From Campylobacter upsaliensis (GTDB lineage: Bacteria > Campylobacterota > Campylobacteria > Campylobacterales > Campylobacteraceae), in the NCBI RefSeq assembly GCF_900637395.1, contig NZ_LR134372.1, forward strand, positions 620,001 to 684,000: a stretch of DNA of 64,000 bases, in the 5' to 3' direction. Positions 1-9,021 of this stretch are shown here, in pieces. Under the pieces are notes generated by a model. That model searched no databases. It saw only the letters and a list, made by a program, of their open reading frames with translations, and was not told the DNA's origin. A program made the translations under genes and the position numbers. Every line of letters begins with the position of its first letter. Position 1 is the first letter of the stretch.

Positions 1-2
1 TA

Positions 3-53
3 AGTGCTGTGGATAAAATTATTTTAGATGTAGAGGAGTTTTTAAGTGTTTAA
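3..53 (+). CDS. 3' end of an upstream gene (partial)
   Basis: The frame opening at base 3 reads SAVDKIILDVEEFLSV and stops at TAA 51-53, overlapping the GTG start of the next gene by 8 bases. Such short overlaps are common between operon partners, so this is probably the tail of the preceding gene. The fragment is too short to name; its reality rests only on the open frame and the overlap. Confidence 0.4.
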   Translation, partial: SAVDKIILDVEEFLSV

Positions 54-645
54 AAGTTTATTAGACGGCATTTTGCTAGGCATTGGTGTGGCTGTGCCTT
101 TTGGACCTGTGAATTTGCTTACGCTTTCTTATGCACTCGTTTCTTTTAGAAGTGCCTTTTTTGTAGGATTTGGGGCTTTAATGGGAGATGTATTTTATTT
201 AACTTTGTTAAATTTTGGACTTTTACATTTTTTAAATCAAACTTGGTTTTTAAAGATTTTAGCGATTTTTGGTTTTTGCTTTTTTACTTATATTGCCTTT
301 TTGACACTTAGAAAAAAGCCAGAAAATTTGGAAATTCAAAAAAGTAAAATTGATAAATCTTACGCAAAAAGCTTTTTAAAGGGCTTGTTTTTAAATCTTT
401 TAAATCCCTATGTCATAGGCTTTTGGCTTTCTTTTGCCTCTCTTAGTGTGAGTAATCAATATCCCATAGCCTTAACGCTAGGGCTTGTGAGTTTCATTTT
501 TATTTGGATTTTGGCTTTGCCGTTTTTTGTGGGGAAATTCAGCCATTTATTTAAGGCGAAAGTGATATACTATATCAATGTTTTTTCAGCTTTGATTATA
601 GAATATTTTGCTCTAAATTTACTTTATAAAACTTTTTGGGGATAG
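46..645 (+). CDS. LysE-family translocator (amino-acid exporter-like)
   Basis: A 199-residue inner-membrane protein of the LysE/RhtB export family, which pumps amino acids or similar small molecules out of the cell; the substrate cannot be read from sequence. Residues 1-30 hold the first membrane helix with a PFGPVNLL segment that corresponds to the family's conserved Gly-Pro motif; about six hydrophobic segments follow. The start is GTG at 46 with the ribosome site GAGGAG at 33-38. The stop is 3 bases before dapE, so the two are probably co-transcribed. Family assignment is firm. Confidence 0.85.
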   Translation: MFKSLLDGILLGIGVAVPFGPVNLLTLSYALVSFRSAFFVGFGALMGDVFYLTLLNFGLLHFLNQTWFLKILAIFGFCFFTYIAFLTLRKKPENLEIQKSKIDKSYAKSFLKGLFLNLLNPYVIGFWLSFASLSVSNQYPIALTLGLVSFIFIWILALPFFVGKFSHLFKAKVIYYINVFSALIIEYFALNLLYKTFWG

Positions 646-648
646 AAA

Positions 649-1746
649 ATGAACGCTAAGGAATTTTTAATCGAACTTTTGAAATTTAAATCCATCACGC
701 CAAATGATGACGGAGCGTTAAATTTCATCGCTTTAGAGCTTGAGGACTTTGAGGCTTTTTTCATCGAAAAAGAGGGGGTTAAAAACCTACTTTTAACTAA
801 GAAATTTAACGATGAGGGCGAGCATTTAGCCTTTGGAGGGCATATTGATGTCGTGCCTAGTGGAGAGGGCTGGGAAAATGAGCCTTTTGAGCCTGTGGAA
901 AAAGAGGGTTTTATCTATGCAAGGGGTTCGCAAGATATGAAAAGTGGGGTTGCTGCCTTTGTGAGTGCTGTAAAAAATGCCAATTTTAAAGGCTCTCGTC
1001 TTTCTTTGCTGCTTACAAGTGATGAAGAGGGCGAGGCGAAATATGGCACTTTGGAGCTTTTAAAATTTATGGAGGAGAAAAATATGCTTCCTGGTTACGC
1101 CATAGTCGCAGAGCCTACTTGTGTGAAAAGCTTTGGCGATAGCATTAAAATAGGCAGACGCGGTTCAATTAATGGCAAACTTTTAATTAGAGGTAAGCAA
1201 GGGCACGCCGCCTATCCTGAAAAAGCTATTAATCCCATCCACGACTTTGCACCTGTTTTGAAATTTTTAGCAGGATTTGACCTAGACCCCGGAAGTGCTG
1301 AATTTGCACCCTCTAAAATCGTCCTAACCGACATAAGGGCAGGGCTTGGTGTGAGTAATGTAACGCCAAATGATTTAAGATTAATGCTTAATGTTAGAAA
1401 TTCTAACGATACAAGCGTTGAAGATGTGCGAAATTATATAGAAAAGCTTTGCCACGGGCTTAATTATGAGCTTTTTCTTACACAAAGCTCCAAGCCTTTT
1501 TTAACGGACGCAAATAGCAAAATCGTGCAAAAGCTTAATCAAAGCGTGCAAAAAATAAGTGGCGTTGTGCCTGAGCTTAATACCAAAGGCGGCACGAGCG
1601 ATGCACGCTTTTTTGCGGAATTTGGCGTGAATGTGGCGGAATTTGGCGTGAGAAATGACACGATTCACGCGGTTAATGAAAGGGTGAGTGTGGAGGATTT
1701 TGAAAAGCTTTGTTTGGTTTTTAAAGATTTGGTGGAGAATTTTTAA
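649..1746 (+). CDS. dapE: Succinyl-diaminopimelate desuccinylase
   Basis: A 365-residue dinuclear zinc peptidase-family enzyme that hydrolyses N-succinyl-LL-diaminopimelate, a step to lysine and the diaminopimelate of peptidoglycan. Visible M20-family signatures are GHIDVVPSG (zinc His and Asp), RGSQDMKSG (bridging Asp), [11 protein letters not shown] (catalytic and metal Glu), AEPT, and a C-terminal IHAVNERV zinc His. Length is as usual for DapE. The gene lies directly after the LysE-type exporter, and its stop TAA shares one base with the ATG of the restriction-modification gene downstream. Confidence 0.95.
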   Translation: MNAKEFLIELLKFKSITPNDDGALNFIALELEDFEAFFIEKEGVKNLLLTKKFNDEGEHLAFGGHIDVVPSGEGWENEPFEPVEKEGFIYARGSQDMKSGVAAFVSAVKNANFKGSRLSLLLTSDEEGEAKYGTLELLKFMEEKNMLPGYAIVAEPTCVKSFGDSIKIGRRGSINGKLLIRGKQGHAAYPEKAINPIHDFAPVLKFLAGFDLDPGSAEFAPSKIVLTDIRAGLGVSNVTPNDLRLMLNVRNSNDTSVEDVRNYIEKLCHGLNYELFLTQSSKPFLTDANSKIVQKLNQSVQKISGVVPELNTKGGTSDARFFAEFGVNVAEFGVRNDTIHAVNERVSVEDFEKLCLVFKDLVENF

Positions 1747-4700
1747 TGCAAATTTTAGAAGAGTATCAAAACAAACTTTTAGAAATTTATAAAACAAAAG
1801 ATTTTGGTGAGCATTCTTTTCGCACACCGCTTGAAAATTTGCTAAATGCACTTAAGATTGAAAATGTCAAAATCATACAAGAAGCTTTAAGCAAAGATGA
1901 AAAAGGCGTAGCTAGGGCGGATTTTAAAATTTATAAACACATCAATTCTAAAGATAAGTTAAGCTATAACGCTCTTGTTGGCTTTGTAGAGTGTAAAAAT
2001 ATCGATGTAGATTTAAACAAAGAGCTTAAAAGCAGGCAATTAAGTCGTTATTCTCAACTTTGTCCCAACATACTTTTAACAAATTATAGGCAATTTATCC
2101 TGCTTTCTTTTGATAGGGCGGTTAAGGTTTGTGAGCTTTTTGATGAAAATTTAAATCCTACGCTTTTTAGTGAAAATGAAAAGCAAATTTTCTTAAGCCT
2201 TATAAGCGATTTTTATGGGGAAAATCACGCTAATATTAAGAGTAAGGCTGAGCTTATTAAGGTTTTATCAAGCCAGAGTTTTTATCTTAGCACGACCTTA
2301 AAAGAGGCTTACGACACAAAAGAAAATAAAGAAAATGAAAGGTTTTTTGAATTTTTTAAACGCACTTACGAGAGCTTTTTGGCTATACAAAGATATGGTT
2401 TTGATGAATTTGATTTTTGTGATTTAATCGCTCAAAGCGTGATTTATGGGCTTTTTGTTTCTTTTGTGGAAAATAAGGAGTTTGCTTTTAACGAAGATGA
2501 AACGCAAAATTTCATCTCTTATTTACCTAAGAATTTTAAAACCTTAAGTGAGCTTGTTTATTTTAGTTTGCCAAATTTTGATTTGCCAGAGCAGGTTAAG
2601 CAAGTGCTTAAAAATATACAAAAAACCATAGCCTTGCTTGACAAGCCTACTATGGCGAAATTTTTGAATTTAGAACTAGAGCAAATCGCTATTTATCTTT
2701 ATGAGGATTTTATTAAAGCTTATGATGAGTTAAAAGGCACACAAAAGCGTAAAGAAGGGGGCGTTTTCTACACGCCAAAAAGCGTTGTGAAAATGATAGT
2801 TTCAAGCCTAGACGAGCTTTTAAAAAGCAAATTTAACAAAACGGGTTTTAATGATAAAAGCGTTAAGGTGCTTGACTTTGCCACTGGCACGGGGAGCTTT
2901 TTAGCCTTTGTATGTGAGAAAATCCTAGAACAGCAACACAGCCTTTCTCAAAATGAAAGCTTTAAACAAGCCACGCAAAACGAAGCCATTAAAAACAAAT
3001 TTTTAGAGGACATTTACGGCTTTGAGCTTTCTTTCGTGCCTTATATAGTCGCACGGCTTAAGCTTATGCAGATTTTGAAAAAAAAAGGTTATGATAAGGT
3101 TAATGAAGCAGATTTTCAAATTTATCTTAATAATACCTTGGATTTAAGTAACCAAGCACACTATGAACTTAAGATACCTCTTTTCTATCTTGATGCGGAG
3201 TGGAAAAAGGCTAGAGATGTCAAGCACGATAAAAATCTCCTTGTGATTTTAGGAAACCCCCCTTACAATGCTAAGAGTAAAAATAAAGATGAGACGATTT
3301 TAAAATTTTTAGAGACTTACAAAAAGAACTTAAACGAGACAAATATCCAGCCCTTATATAATGACTACATTAAATTTATACGCTTTTCGCAGTGGAAGCT
3401 TTTAGAGCAGGGCAGTAGCACAGGCTTAATGGGCTTTATCATACCAAATTCTTTCTTAGACGGACGCATACACCGTAATATGAGAGAGAGCTTATATAAA
3501 AGCTTTGATGAAATTTATATCTTAAATTTACACGGTAGCGATAAGGACGCTAAAAATGATGAAAATGTCTTTGATATTAAAATAGGCGTTTGCATTAGCT
3601 TGTTTATCAAGTATAAAAATGAGCCAAGCAAGGGTGCTACAATTTTCTACGCCTCCACAGCACAAAAAGGCATTTTCAAAAGAGCGGAAAAATATGCCCT
3701 TTTAGATGATATTTCACAAAGGGGCTTAAATTCCATTAAGTGGGAAGAATTAAGCCCAAATGAGCCTTATTTTTGGTTTGTGCCAAAAAGCTTTGAAAGT
3801 GAAGAATATGAAGACTTTTGGGCTTTAGCGGGGGATAAGGCTTTGGGAGATAAAAGAGCTATTTTTGGAATTTATAGTAGTGGGATAGCAACTGAAAGAG
3901 ATAATATAGCCATACAGCTTAATGAAAGGGCTATGAGGCAGGTTTTAGAAGATTTAAAAATACTAAAAAAAGATGAAATTTTACAAAAATATAGACTTAA
4001 AAATTTAGATGAAACTATCATTTCTAAAACTTTAGCAGAATATGAAGCTAAAGATAACCCCGCCCGTATCACTAAGATAGCCTACCGACCCTTTGATACA
4101 CAATACACGCTTTATTCTAGTAGGCAAGGATTTTTAGGACGCCCACGATTTGAGACTATGCAATATTTTTTAAGTAAGAAAAATTTAGGTTTATGTTTTG
4201 AAAAAGGTATAAATGCTAGTAATGTAGCTTTTGTGAGCAATAAGATTATGGATGGACATCATATAGGAAGTAGAACTTACATAACTCCCCTTTATCTCTA
4301 TGATATTAATGGAAAAACTTCAAATTTCACGCCAGAATTTTTAGCCTATAAAGCAAAACATAAAATTTTAAAAGATAAAAACGAGGAGCAAATTCTAGCC
4401 TTTATCTATGCGAATTTATATAATCCAAAATATAGAAGCAAGTATTTAGAATACCTTAAAATCGGCTTTCCAAAAGTGAGCTTTGAAGTAAGTGTAAAAG
4501 AATTTGAGCGTTTTGAAAAGCTAGGAAGTGAGCTTATAAAACTTCACTTAATGCAAGAAATCCCCCAAGATGAAATCGACTTCATCTTTTTAAAAGAAAG
4601 CAAAAAGCCTAATTTTAAAATAGCAAAATACCAAGAAAAAGAGCGTTTTGTAGAAAATAAAATCATATTAAACGAAGACTTAGCTATAAGTCCTATTGGT

Positions 4701-4865
4701 GCTGAAATTTGGAATTACACCATAGGAGGTTATCAGGTTTTAAAGCAGTGGCTAAAGTATAGAAAAGATTATGTTTGCACCAAAGAGGAGCTAGAACACT
4801 TACTTAAAATTTGCAAAATTCTTAAAAAAACCATAGAAATTCAAGGAAAGCTTAGTGAAATTTAA
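1746..4865 (+). CDS. Single-chain restriction-modification enzyme (Type IIG / ISP-like)
   Basis: A 1039-residue protein that looks like a combined endonuclease and N6-adenine methyltransferase. The N-terminus has a PD-(D/E)xK-like nuclease: Asp59 in ARADF, then Glu82-x-Lys84 in FVECKN. The central methyltransferase has motif I DFATGTGSF near residue 377 and motif IV NPPYN near 503, typical of gamma-class m6A enzymes. The last ~400 residues resemble the target-recognition region of Type ISP/IIG enzymes. No helicase motifs are seen, unlike true Type ISP proteins. It overlaps dapE by one base and carries no homopolymer tract. Recognition sequence cannot be predicted. Confidence 0.85.
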   Translation: MQILEEYQNKLLEIYKTKDFGEHSFRTPLENLLNALKIENVKIIQEALSKDEKGVARADFKIYKHINSKDKLSYNALVGFVECKNIDVDLNKELKSRQLSRYSQLCPNILLTNYRQFILLSFDRAVKVCELFDENLNPTLFSENEKQIFLSLISDFYGENHANIKSKAELIKVLSSQSFYLSTTLKEAYDTKENKENERFFEFFKRTYESFLAIQRYGFDEFDFCDLIAQSVIYGLFVSFVENKEFAFNEDETQNFISYLPKNFKTLSELVYFSLPNFDLPEQVKQVLKNIQKTIALLDKPTMAKFLNLELEQIAIYLYEDFIKAYDELKGTQKRKEGGVFYTPKSVVKMIVSSLDELLKSKFNKTGFNDKSVKVLDFATGTGSFLAFVCEKILEQQHSLSQNESFKQATQNEAIKNKFLEDIYGFELSFVPYIVARLKLMQILKKKGYDKVNEADFQIYLNNTLDLSNQAHYELKIPLFYLDAEWKKARDVKHDKNLLVILGNPPYNAKSKNKDETILKFLETYKKNLNETNIQPLYNDYIKFIRFSQWKLLEQGSSTGLMGFIIPNSFLDGRIHRNMRESLYKSFDEIYILNLHGSDKDAKNDENVFDIKIGVCISLFIKYKNEPSKGATIFYASTAQKGIFKRAEKYALLDDISQRGLNSIKWEELSPNEPYFWFVPKSFESEEYEDFWALAGDKALGDKRAIFGIYSSGIATERDNIAIQLNERAMRQVLEDLKILKKDEILQKYRLKNLDETIISKTLAEYEAKDNPARITKIAYRPFDTQYTLYSSRQGFLGRPRFETMQYFLSKKNLGLCFEKGINASNVAFVSNKIMDGHHIGSRTYITPLYLYDINGKTSNFTPEFLAYKAKHKILKDKNEEQILAFIYANLYNPKYRSKYLEYLKIGFPKVSFEVSVKEFERFEKLGSELIKLHLMQEIPQDEIDFIFLKESKKPNFKIAKYQEKERFVENKIILNEDLAISPIGAEIWNYTIGGYQVLKQWLKYRKDYVCTKEELEHLLKICKILKKTIEIQGKLSEI

Positions 4866-4922
4866 AAGCTGTTATTTAAGTGATGATGTAGGGGGCTTTT
4901 GAATGCTTGTTGGAGGTGAAAA

Positions 4923-5114
4923 ATGATAATCAATGGTGAAAAATTGGATTTAAAAGAGTTGAAATTTGCGGATTATGTGAAGCAAAAAGGCTTAAGAGCG
5001 GATTTAATCGCCCTAGAGCTAAATGGTAAAATTGTGCCTAAAAGCGAATTTGAAAACTTAATCTTAAAAAAAGGCGATAAAGCCGAAATTGTGAGCTTTG
5101 TAGGAGGTGGATGA
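4923..5114 (+). CDS. thiS: Sulfur carrier protein ThiS
   Basis: A 63-residue ubiquitin-fold protein that carries sulfur as a C-terminal thiocarboxylate for the thiazole half of thiamine. The chain ends in FVGGG, with the Gly-Gly terminus that ThiF adenylates. The internal LNGKIVPKSE and LKKGDKAEIV stretches fit the ThiS beta-grasp fold. The ribosome site TTGGAGGTG precedes the ATG. It overlaps the thiF start, so translation is coupled. No thiG or thiH lies in this window. Confidence 0.93.
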   Translation: MIINGEKLDLKELKFADYVKQKGLRADLIALELNGKIVPKSEFENLILKKGDKAEIVSFVGGG

Positions 5115-5911
5115 TGAGGATTAAATTTAATGGCGAATGGGTAGAGTGTGCGTTTAAAACAAGCATTGATTTTTTTAAAAGTGTAAGTCAAAATGAAAGC
5201 GATGTGTGGATTGTCAATGGTTTTGCCACTAAAGAGGAGCTTGAGTTAAGCGAAAATGATGAGCTTTTTTGCATAGCAAAAAATACTATGCCTCCTCGCG
5301 ATGCCTTAGATGCGATGATGAGGGCGCGTCATACCCCAAAACTTCACGATAAATTAAAACTAGCTAAAGTTGCTGTGTGTGGGCTTGGAGGGCTTGGCTC
5401 ACATATAGCCATAATGTTAGCAAGAAGTGGCATAGGAGGGCTAAAACTCATCGATTTTGATGTCGTAGAGCCGAGCAATCTTAACCGACAAGCTTATAAT
5501 GTGAGTGATTTAGGGAAATTTAAAACAGAGGCTTTAAAAGAGCAAATTTCGCACATTAACCCTTACACGGCGGTTGAAATTCATACTCTCAAAATCGATG
5601 AAAATAATATAAAAGAGCTTTTTAAAGATACAAAAATCGTTTGCGAGGCATTTGATAGGGCGGAGGCTAAGGCGATGTTAGCACAAAATTTTCATAAATA
5701 TTTTGAAAATCAAATTTTAATCTGCGCTTCTGGACTTGCGGGCTATGGTGAAAGTAATGCCATACAAACAAGAAAGATTGCTAAAAATTTTTATGTTTGC
5801 GGGGATTTAGTCAATGGCGCAAAAGTGGGTAATGGACTTATGGCACCGCGTGTTAATATCTGTGCGGCACATCAGGCGAATTTGGTTTTAGAGCTTTTGG
5901 CGGAAAGTTAA
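5114..5911 (+). CDS. thiF: ThiF-family adenylyltransferase with an N-terminal ThiS-like segment
   Basis: An E1-like enzyme that adenylates the ThiS C-terminus. The nucleotide-binding GLGGLGS loop lies near residues 92-98, followed by DFDVVEPSNLNRQ, the ATP/Mg site typical of ThiF/MoeB/E1 proteins. Residues 1-65 are an extension resembling a second ThiS domain (FNGEWVECAF, VNGFATKEE, NDELFCI) but with no C-terminal Gly-Gly. I chose ATG 5114 over ATG 5111 because the AGGAGG at 5102-5107 is six bases from it but only three from the other. Its A overlaps the thiS stop. The following gene has its own promoter. Confidence 0.88.
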   Translation: MRIKFNGEWVECAFKTSIDFFKSVSQNESDVWIVNGFATKEELELSENDELFCIAKNTMPPRDALDAMMRARHTPKLHDKLKLAKVAVCGLGGLGSHIAIMLARSGIGGLKLIDFDVVEPSNLNRQAYNVSDLGKFKTEALKEQISHINPYTAVEIHTLKIDENNIKELFKDTKIVCEAFDRAEAKAMLAQNFHKYFENQILICASGLAGYGESNAIQTRKIAKNFYVCGDLVNGAKVGNGLMAPRVNICAAHQANLVLELLAES

Positions 5912-5934
5912 GGATTTAGCGTTTTAGTCGATTT
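5908..5934 (+). promoter_or_regulatory. Sigma-28 (FliA) promoter, candidate
   Basis: TTAAGGAT-N11-GTCGATTT matches the sigma-28 pattern TAAAGTTT-N11-GCCGATAA partially in the -35 box and well in the -10 core CGATTT. The 5' end overlaps the thiF stop. The next start codon is 20 bases downstream with a strong AAAAGGAGG site. Confidence 0.55.
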
Positions 5935-5953
5935 AGATTTAAAAGGAGGCAGA

Positions 5954-6343
5954 ATGCAAGTTAGTTTGAAAAATTATACGCCCTATTTGAATTTAAAAGA
6001 GGAATTAAGTCGCAAAACGCCACAGGATAAGACGCAAAAAGCAAATGAAGAAAATTTGCAAGAGCTAAAAAGTGCTAAAGATGATGATAAAAAAGCTCTT
6101 TCAAAAGAGGAAAAAGCACAAGCTTCAAGTCAAGGAGGTGGTGGCGAAGAGCTTGTTGATTTATATGAAAAATTACAAGAATTATTAAGCGAGATAGCAA
6201 AACTTAGTGCAAAAATGCGAAATGCAAAGGACGAGCAGACTAAGGATTTATTTTTAAAGCAGATTATGGTTCTAAACGCACAGGCTATGGAAGTGAGTAA
6301 TCTTATACGAGAGCGTGAGGCAGAAAGTCAAACAAGCATTTAA
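5954..6343 (+). CDS. Small predicted coiled-coil protein, probable flagellar regulon
   Basis: A 129-residue soluble protein that I cannot assign to a named family. The first half is rich in Lys, Glu, Asp and Gln with a short SSQGGGGEE linker near residues 56-64. Residues 65-129 look helical with heptad spacing (LVDLYEKLQELLSEIAKLSA). It has no signal peptide or membrane segment. AAAAGGAGG lies close before ATG 5954, and a sigma-28-like promoter lies upstream, so it is probably expressed with late flagellar genes. A flagellar chaperone or secreted protein is possible but unproven. Confidence 0.75.
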   Translation: MQVSLKNYTPYLNLKEELSRKTPQDKTQKANEENLQELKSAKDDDKKALSKEEKAQASSQGGGGEELVDLYEKLQELLSEIAKLSAKMRNAKDEQTKDLFLKQIMVLNAQAMEVSNLIREREAESQTSI

Positions 6344-6351
6344 ATTTAGTG

Positions 6352-6378
6352 TCAAGTTTTTTTATTTTTAGTCGATAT
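6352..6378 (+). promoter_or_regulatory. Sigma-28 (FliA) promoter
   Basis: TCAAGTTT at 6352-6359, exactly 11 bases, then GTCGATAT at 6371-6378. This fits the FliA consensus geometry and the CGATAT core used in Campylobacter. It lies 35 bases before the YjfB-family gene. Confidence 0.75.
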
Positions 6379-6412
6379 AGAAGATGTCTAGACTAAGCTA
6401 AAGGAGGCGACT

Positions 6413-6607
6413 ATGATTTCAGATATGAGTAATGCTTCTTTAAGGACGGCGATTAACACTTCTTTGTTGAAAAAAACTATGGATACAAATGAAGCTTTGA
6501 TGGCTAGACTTATTGATGGGTTGAGTAGCGGTTCTATGCAGACTTCACAGGCGGTGGCTACGGATTCTGCACCGATTAAAACAAGTGCTCTAGACATTTA
6601 CGCTTAA
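6413..6607 (+). CDS. YjfB-family putative motility protein
   Basis: A 64-residue protein with the pattern of the small YjfB (PF14070) family: an N-terminal Met/Ser/Asn-rich helix, LLKKTMDTNEALMARLIDGL in the middle, and a C-terminal ALDIYA matching the family's conserved end. Family members are tied to motility by regulation; molecular function is unknown. It sits behind a sigma-28 promoter with AAAGGAGG six bases before ATG. C. jejuni carries a similar gene next to its nhaA pair, as here. Confidence 0.82.
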   Translation: MISDMSNASLRTAINTSLLKKTMDTNEALMARLIDGLSSGSMQTSQAVATDSAPIKTSALDIYA

Positions 6608-6610
6608 TTT

Positions 6611-6634
6611 AAGGCACGACTTCGTGCCTTTTTC
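6611..6634 (+). terminator. Rho-independent terminator after the YjfB gene
   Basis: GGCACGA and TCGTGCC form a tight hairpin around CT, followed by TTTTTC. It separates the sigma-28 gene from nhaA. Confidence 0.85.
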
Positions 6635-6642
6635 TTCAATAT

Positions 6643-6675
6643 TTAATCAAATCTTAATCAAATCTTAATCAAATT
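6643..6675 (+). repeat. Three tandem 11-bp repeats upstream of nhaA
   Basis: TTAATCAAATC occurs at 6643-6653 and 6654-6664, and TTAATCAAATT at 6665-6675, with no spacing. The period is one helical turn and the array ends five bases before the -10 box TATAAT. Campylobacter sigma-70 promoters are known to use ~11-nt periodic AT-rich signals instead of a -35 box; this is an unusually exact example and could also be an operator. Confidence 0.8.
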
Positions 6676-6679
6676 TTGT

Positions 6680-6685
6680 TATAAT
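6680..6685 (+). promoter_or_regulatory. Sigma-70 -10 box of nhaA
   Basis: TATAAT 28 bases upstream of the nhaA start codon, directly after the 11-bp repeat array. Confidence 0.7.
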
Positions 6686-6712
6686 CTTAGAATTAATTTT
6701 AAGGAGTTTGCT

Positions 6713-7861
6713 TTGCAAAGGATTAAAAAAGTAGTTTTAAGTGAGACTTTTCCTGGAATTTTATTGATTTTCTTTACCTTTTTTGCGCTTTTGTGTAAAA
6801 ATTCAGCTTTGAGCGTGATTTATACGGATTTTTTCCACGCAAATTTTACTGTGGGCTTTGATAATTTTCAAATTTCAAAATCCTTAGATCTTTGGATTAA
6901 TGACGGCTTAATTGCCATTTTCTTTCTTTGCATAGGACTTGAGCTTAAATATGAGGTTTTAAGAGGACAGCTTAAAAATGTTAGGGCGGTTTCTTTGCCT
7001 ATTTTTGGTGCGCTTGGAGGTATGGTAGTTCCTGCACTTATCTTTGCTTTTATTAATTTTCACGATGCTTTTGCGATGAAAGGCTGGGCTATCCCAACTG
7101 CGACAGATATTGCCTTTGCGGTAGGAATTTTAATGCTTTTAGGAAATAAAATTCCAGCTAGTCTTAAGCTTTTCTTACTTTCTTTGGCTATTTTTGATGA
7201 TTTGGGTGCGATTATTATCATTGCTTTATTTTACACAGATCAGCTTTCTACTTTAGCGATGTTAATTTGCTTGATGTGTATTTTTGCTTTATTTGTTCTT
7301 AATTATTTTCACATTACGCATTTATCGCTTTATGTTTTAGTCGGTGTGATACTTTGGATCGCTATGCTTAAAAGTGGTGTGCATGCGACTTTGGCGGGGG
7401 TAATTATAGCTTTATTTATCCCTTTAGATACTAAGGGCAAACGACCATATTTACATAATGTTTTAGAGAGTTTAAATCCTTGGGTGGTTTATTTTATTTT
7501 GCCTTTATTTGCCTTTGCAAATGCGGGCATTGATTTAAGAGATATGCACCTTGCAGCCTTATTTTCTCCTGTGAGTCTTGGTATTATTTTAGGACTTTTT
7601 GTGGGTAAGCAAGTGGGTGTGTTTTTATTTTCTTACTTGGCGATTAAATTAAAACTTGCAAAACTTCCTGAAAATGTCCGCTATTCTCAATTTTATGGCA
7701 TTTGCATACTTACAGGCATAGGCTTTACGATGAGTTTATTTATCGATTCTTTAGCGTATAAAAATAGTGATATTTTCGAGCATACTGATAAGCTTGCGAT
7801 TTTAGTAGCTAGTTTTTTAAGTGCCATTGTGGGCTATATTTATTTAAAGCTTGTTAAATGA
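6713..7861 (+). CDS. nhaA: Na+/H+ antiporter NhaA (first copy)
   Basis: A 382-residue, roughly 12-helix inner-membrane antiporter that exports Na+ in exchange for protons. Family signatures are [19 protein letters not shown], the [15 protein letters not shown] segment with the unwound helix IV, and [16 protein letters not shown] with the adjacent Asp pair that binds Na+. The start is TTG 6713 with AAGGAG six bases upstream. The stop overlaps the start of the second copy by four bases (ATGA). Confidence 0.95.
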   Translation: MQRIKKVVLSETFPGILLIFFTFFALLCKNSALSVIYTDFFHANFTVGFDNFQISKSLDLWINDGLIAIFFLCIGLELKYEVLRGQLKNVRAVSLPIFGALGGMVVPALIFAFINFHDAFAMKGWAIPTATDIAFAVGILMLLGNKIPASLKLFLLSLAIFDDLGAIIIIALFYTDQLSTLAMLICLMCIFALFVLNYFHITHLSLYVLVGVILWIAMLKSGVHATLAGVIIALFIPLDTKGKRPYLHNVLESLNPWVVYFILPLFAFANAGIDLRDMHLAALFSPVSLGIILGLFVGKQVGVFLFSYLAIKLKLAKLPENVRYSQFYGICILTGIGFTMSLFIDSLAYKNSDIFEHTDKLAILVASFLSAIVGYIYLKLVK

Positions 7862-9021
7862 CTTTGTTTGAGCGACTTAAGAATTTTGTTTATAATGAGG
7901 CTTTTGGTGGCGTTTTACTCATTATTTGCACGGTTTTTGCCCTACTTGTGCAAAATAGCTTTTTAAGTGATCATTATAGAGAATTGCTTAATTTAAATAT
8001 GGGCTTTGTCGCGGGGGAATTTAGACTTGAAAAGCCTTTTTTACTTTGGGTTAATGATGGCTTGATTTCCATTTTTTTCTTTGCCATAGGCTTAGAGCTT
8101 AAAAAAGAATTAATGCAAGGAGCTTTCAAAGAGGTAAGAAGCATTATTTTACCATTTGCAGCGGCTTTAGGTGGGATTATCGTGCCAGCTAGCATTTTTG
8201 CCTTAGTTAATGTCGGCGATGCTTATACGCTTAAGGGCTGGGCTATCCCAACGGCTACGGATACGGCTTTTGCTTTAGCTATTTTGATGATGTGCGGAAA
8301 ACATATCCCAAGTTCGCTTAAAATTTTCTTGCTTTCTTTGGCTATTTTTGATGATGTAGGAGCGATTTTAATCATCGCCATTTTTTATACTTCTAAACTA
8401 TCTATTGTCGCTTTTATTGTGGCAAGTTGTGCGATTTTAGCTTTATTGACCTTAAATTTGTTGGGTATTACACGCAAATCTTTTTATTTTATTTGTTCCT
8501 TAATCCTTTGGGTGAGCGTTTTAAAAAGCGGAGTGCATGCGACTTTGGCGGGACTTATCACTGCATTTTTTATCCCTGTTTTGACAAAAGATGGTAAGCC
8601 TTTTTTAAAAGAGATTGATGAAAGTTTGAAATTTTGGCTCGTTTTTGTCATACTGCCTTTATTTGCCTTTGCAAATGCAGGTGTAAATTTGGCTAATATC
8701 GACTTAAAATCCATACTTTCCGGTGCTAGTGTGGGGATTTTCTTAGGACTTTTTGTCGGTAAGCAAGTGGGCGTTTTTGCCTTTTCTTACCTTGCGATTA
8801 AAAGTGGTTTGGCGCGTTTGCCAGAGGGAGCGAATTTTAAACAACTTTACGGCGTTTGCATACTCACAGGCATAGGCTTTACGATGAGTTTATTTATAGA
8901 CGGCTTGGCTTATGAGGTGAGTGATATTTTCAATTACGCGGATAATCTTTCCATTTTAGTCGCCTCTTTTTGCTCCGGGATTTTGGGCTTTGTTTATTTG
9001 AAATTTTTTGCGAGGGCTTGA
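7858..9021 (+). CDS. nhaA: Na+/H+ antiporter NhaA (second copy)
   Basis: A 387-residue paralogue of the gene before it, matching along its whole length, with [16 protein letters not shown] and [16 protein letters not shown] including the Asp pair needed for ion exchange. Both copies keep the conserved residues, so both are probably active. They may differ in pH range or substrate ion, which the sequence does not tell. Start ATG is within the first gene's stop; the stop overlaps the lipoprotein start by one base, so the genes form a coupled operon. Confidence 0.95.
   Translation: MTLFERLKNFVYNEAFGGVLLIICTVFALLVQNSFLSDHYRELLNLNMGFVAGEFRLEKPFLLWVNDGLISIFFFAIGLELKKELMQGAFKEVRSIILPFAAALGGIIVPASIFALVNVGDAYTLKGWAIPTATDTAFALAILMMCGKHIPSSLKIFLLSLAIFDDVGAILIIAIFYTSKLSIVAFIVASCAILALLTLNLLGITRKSFYFICSLILWVSVLKSGVHATLAGLITAFFIPVLTKDGKPFLKEIDESLKFWLVFVILPLFAFANAGVNLANIDLKSILSGASVGIFLGLFVGKQVGVFAFSYLAIKSGLARLPEGANFKQLYGVCILTGIGFTMSLFIDGLAYEVSDIFNYADNLSILVASFCSGILGFVYLKFFARA

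Noticed and set aside
4866-4922. TPP riboswitch before thiS
   Set aside because: The 57-base gap is too short for the aptamer, and no THI-box-like CTGAGA is present.
8970-9020. Longer N-terminus of the NlpC lipoprotein
   Set aside because: It would bury the lipoprotein signal peptide and lies inside nhaA. ATG 9021 is fitting.
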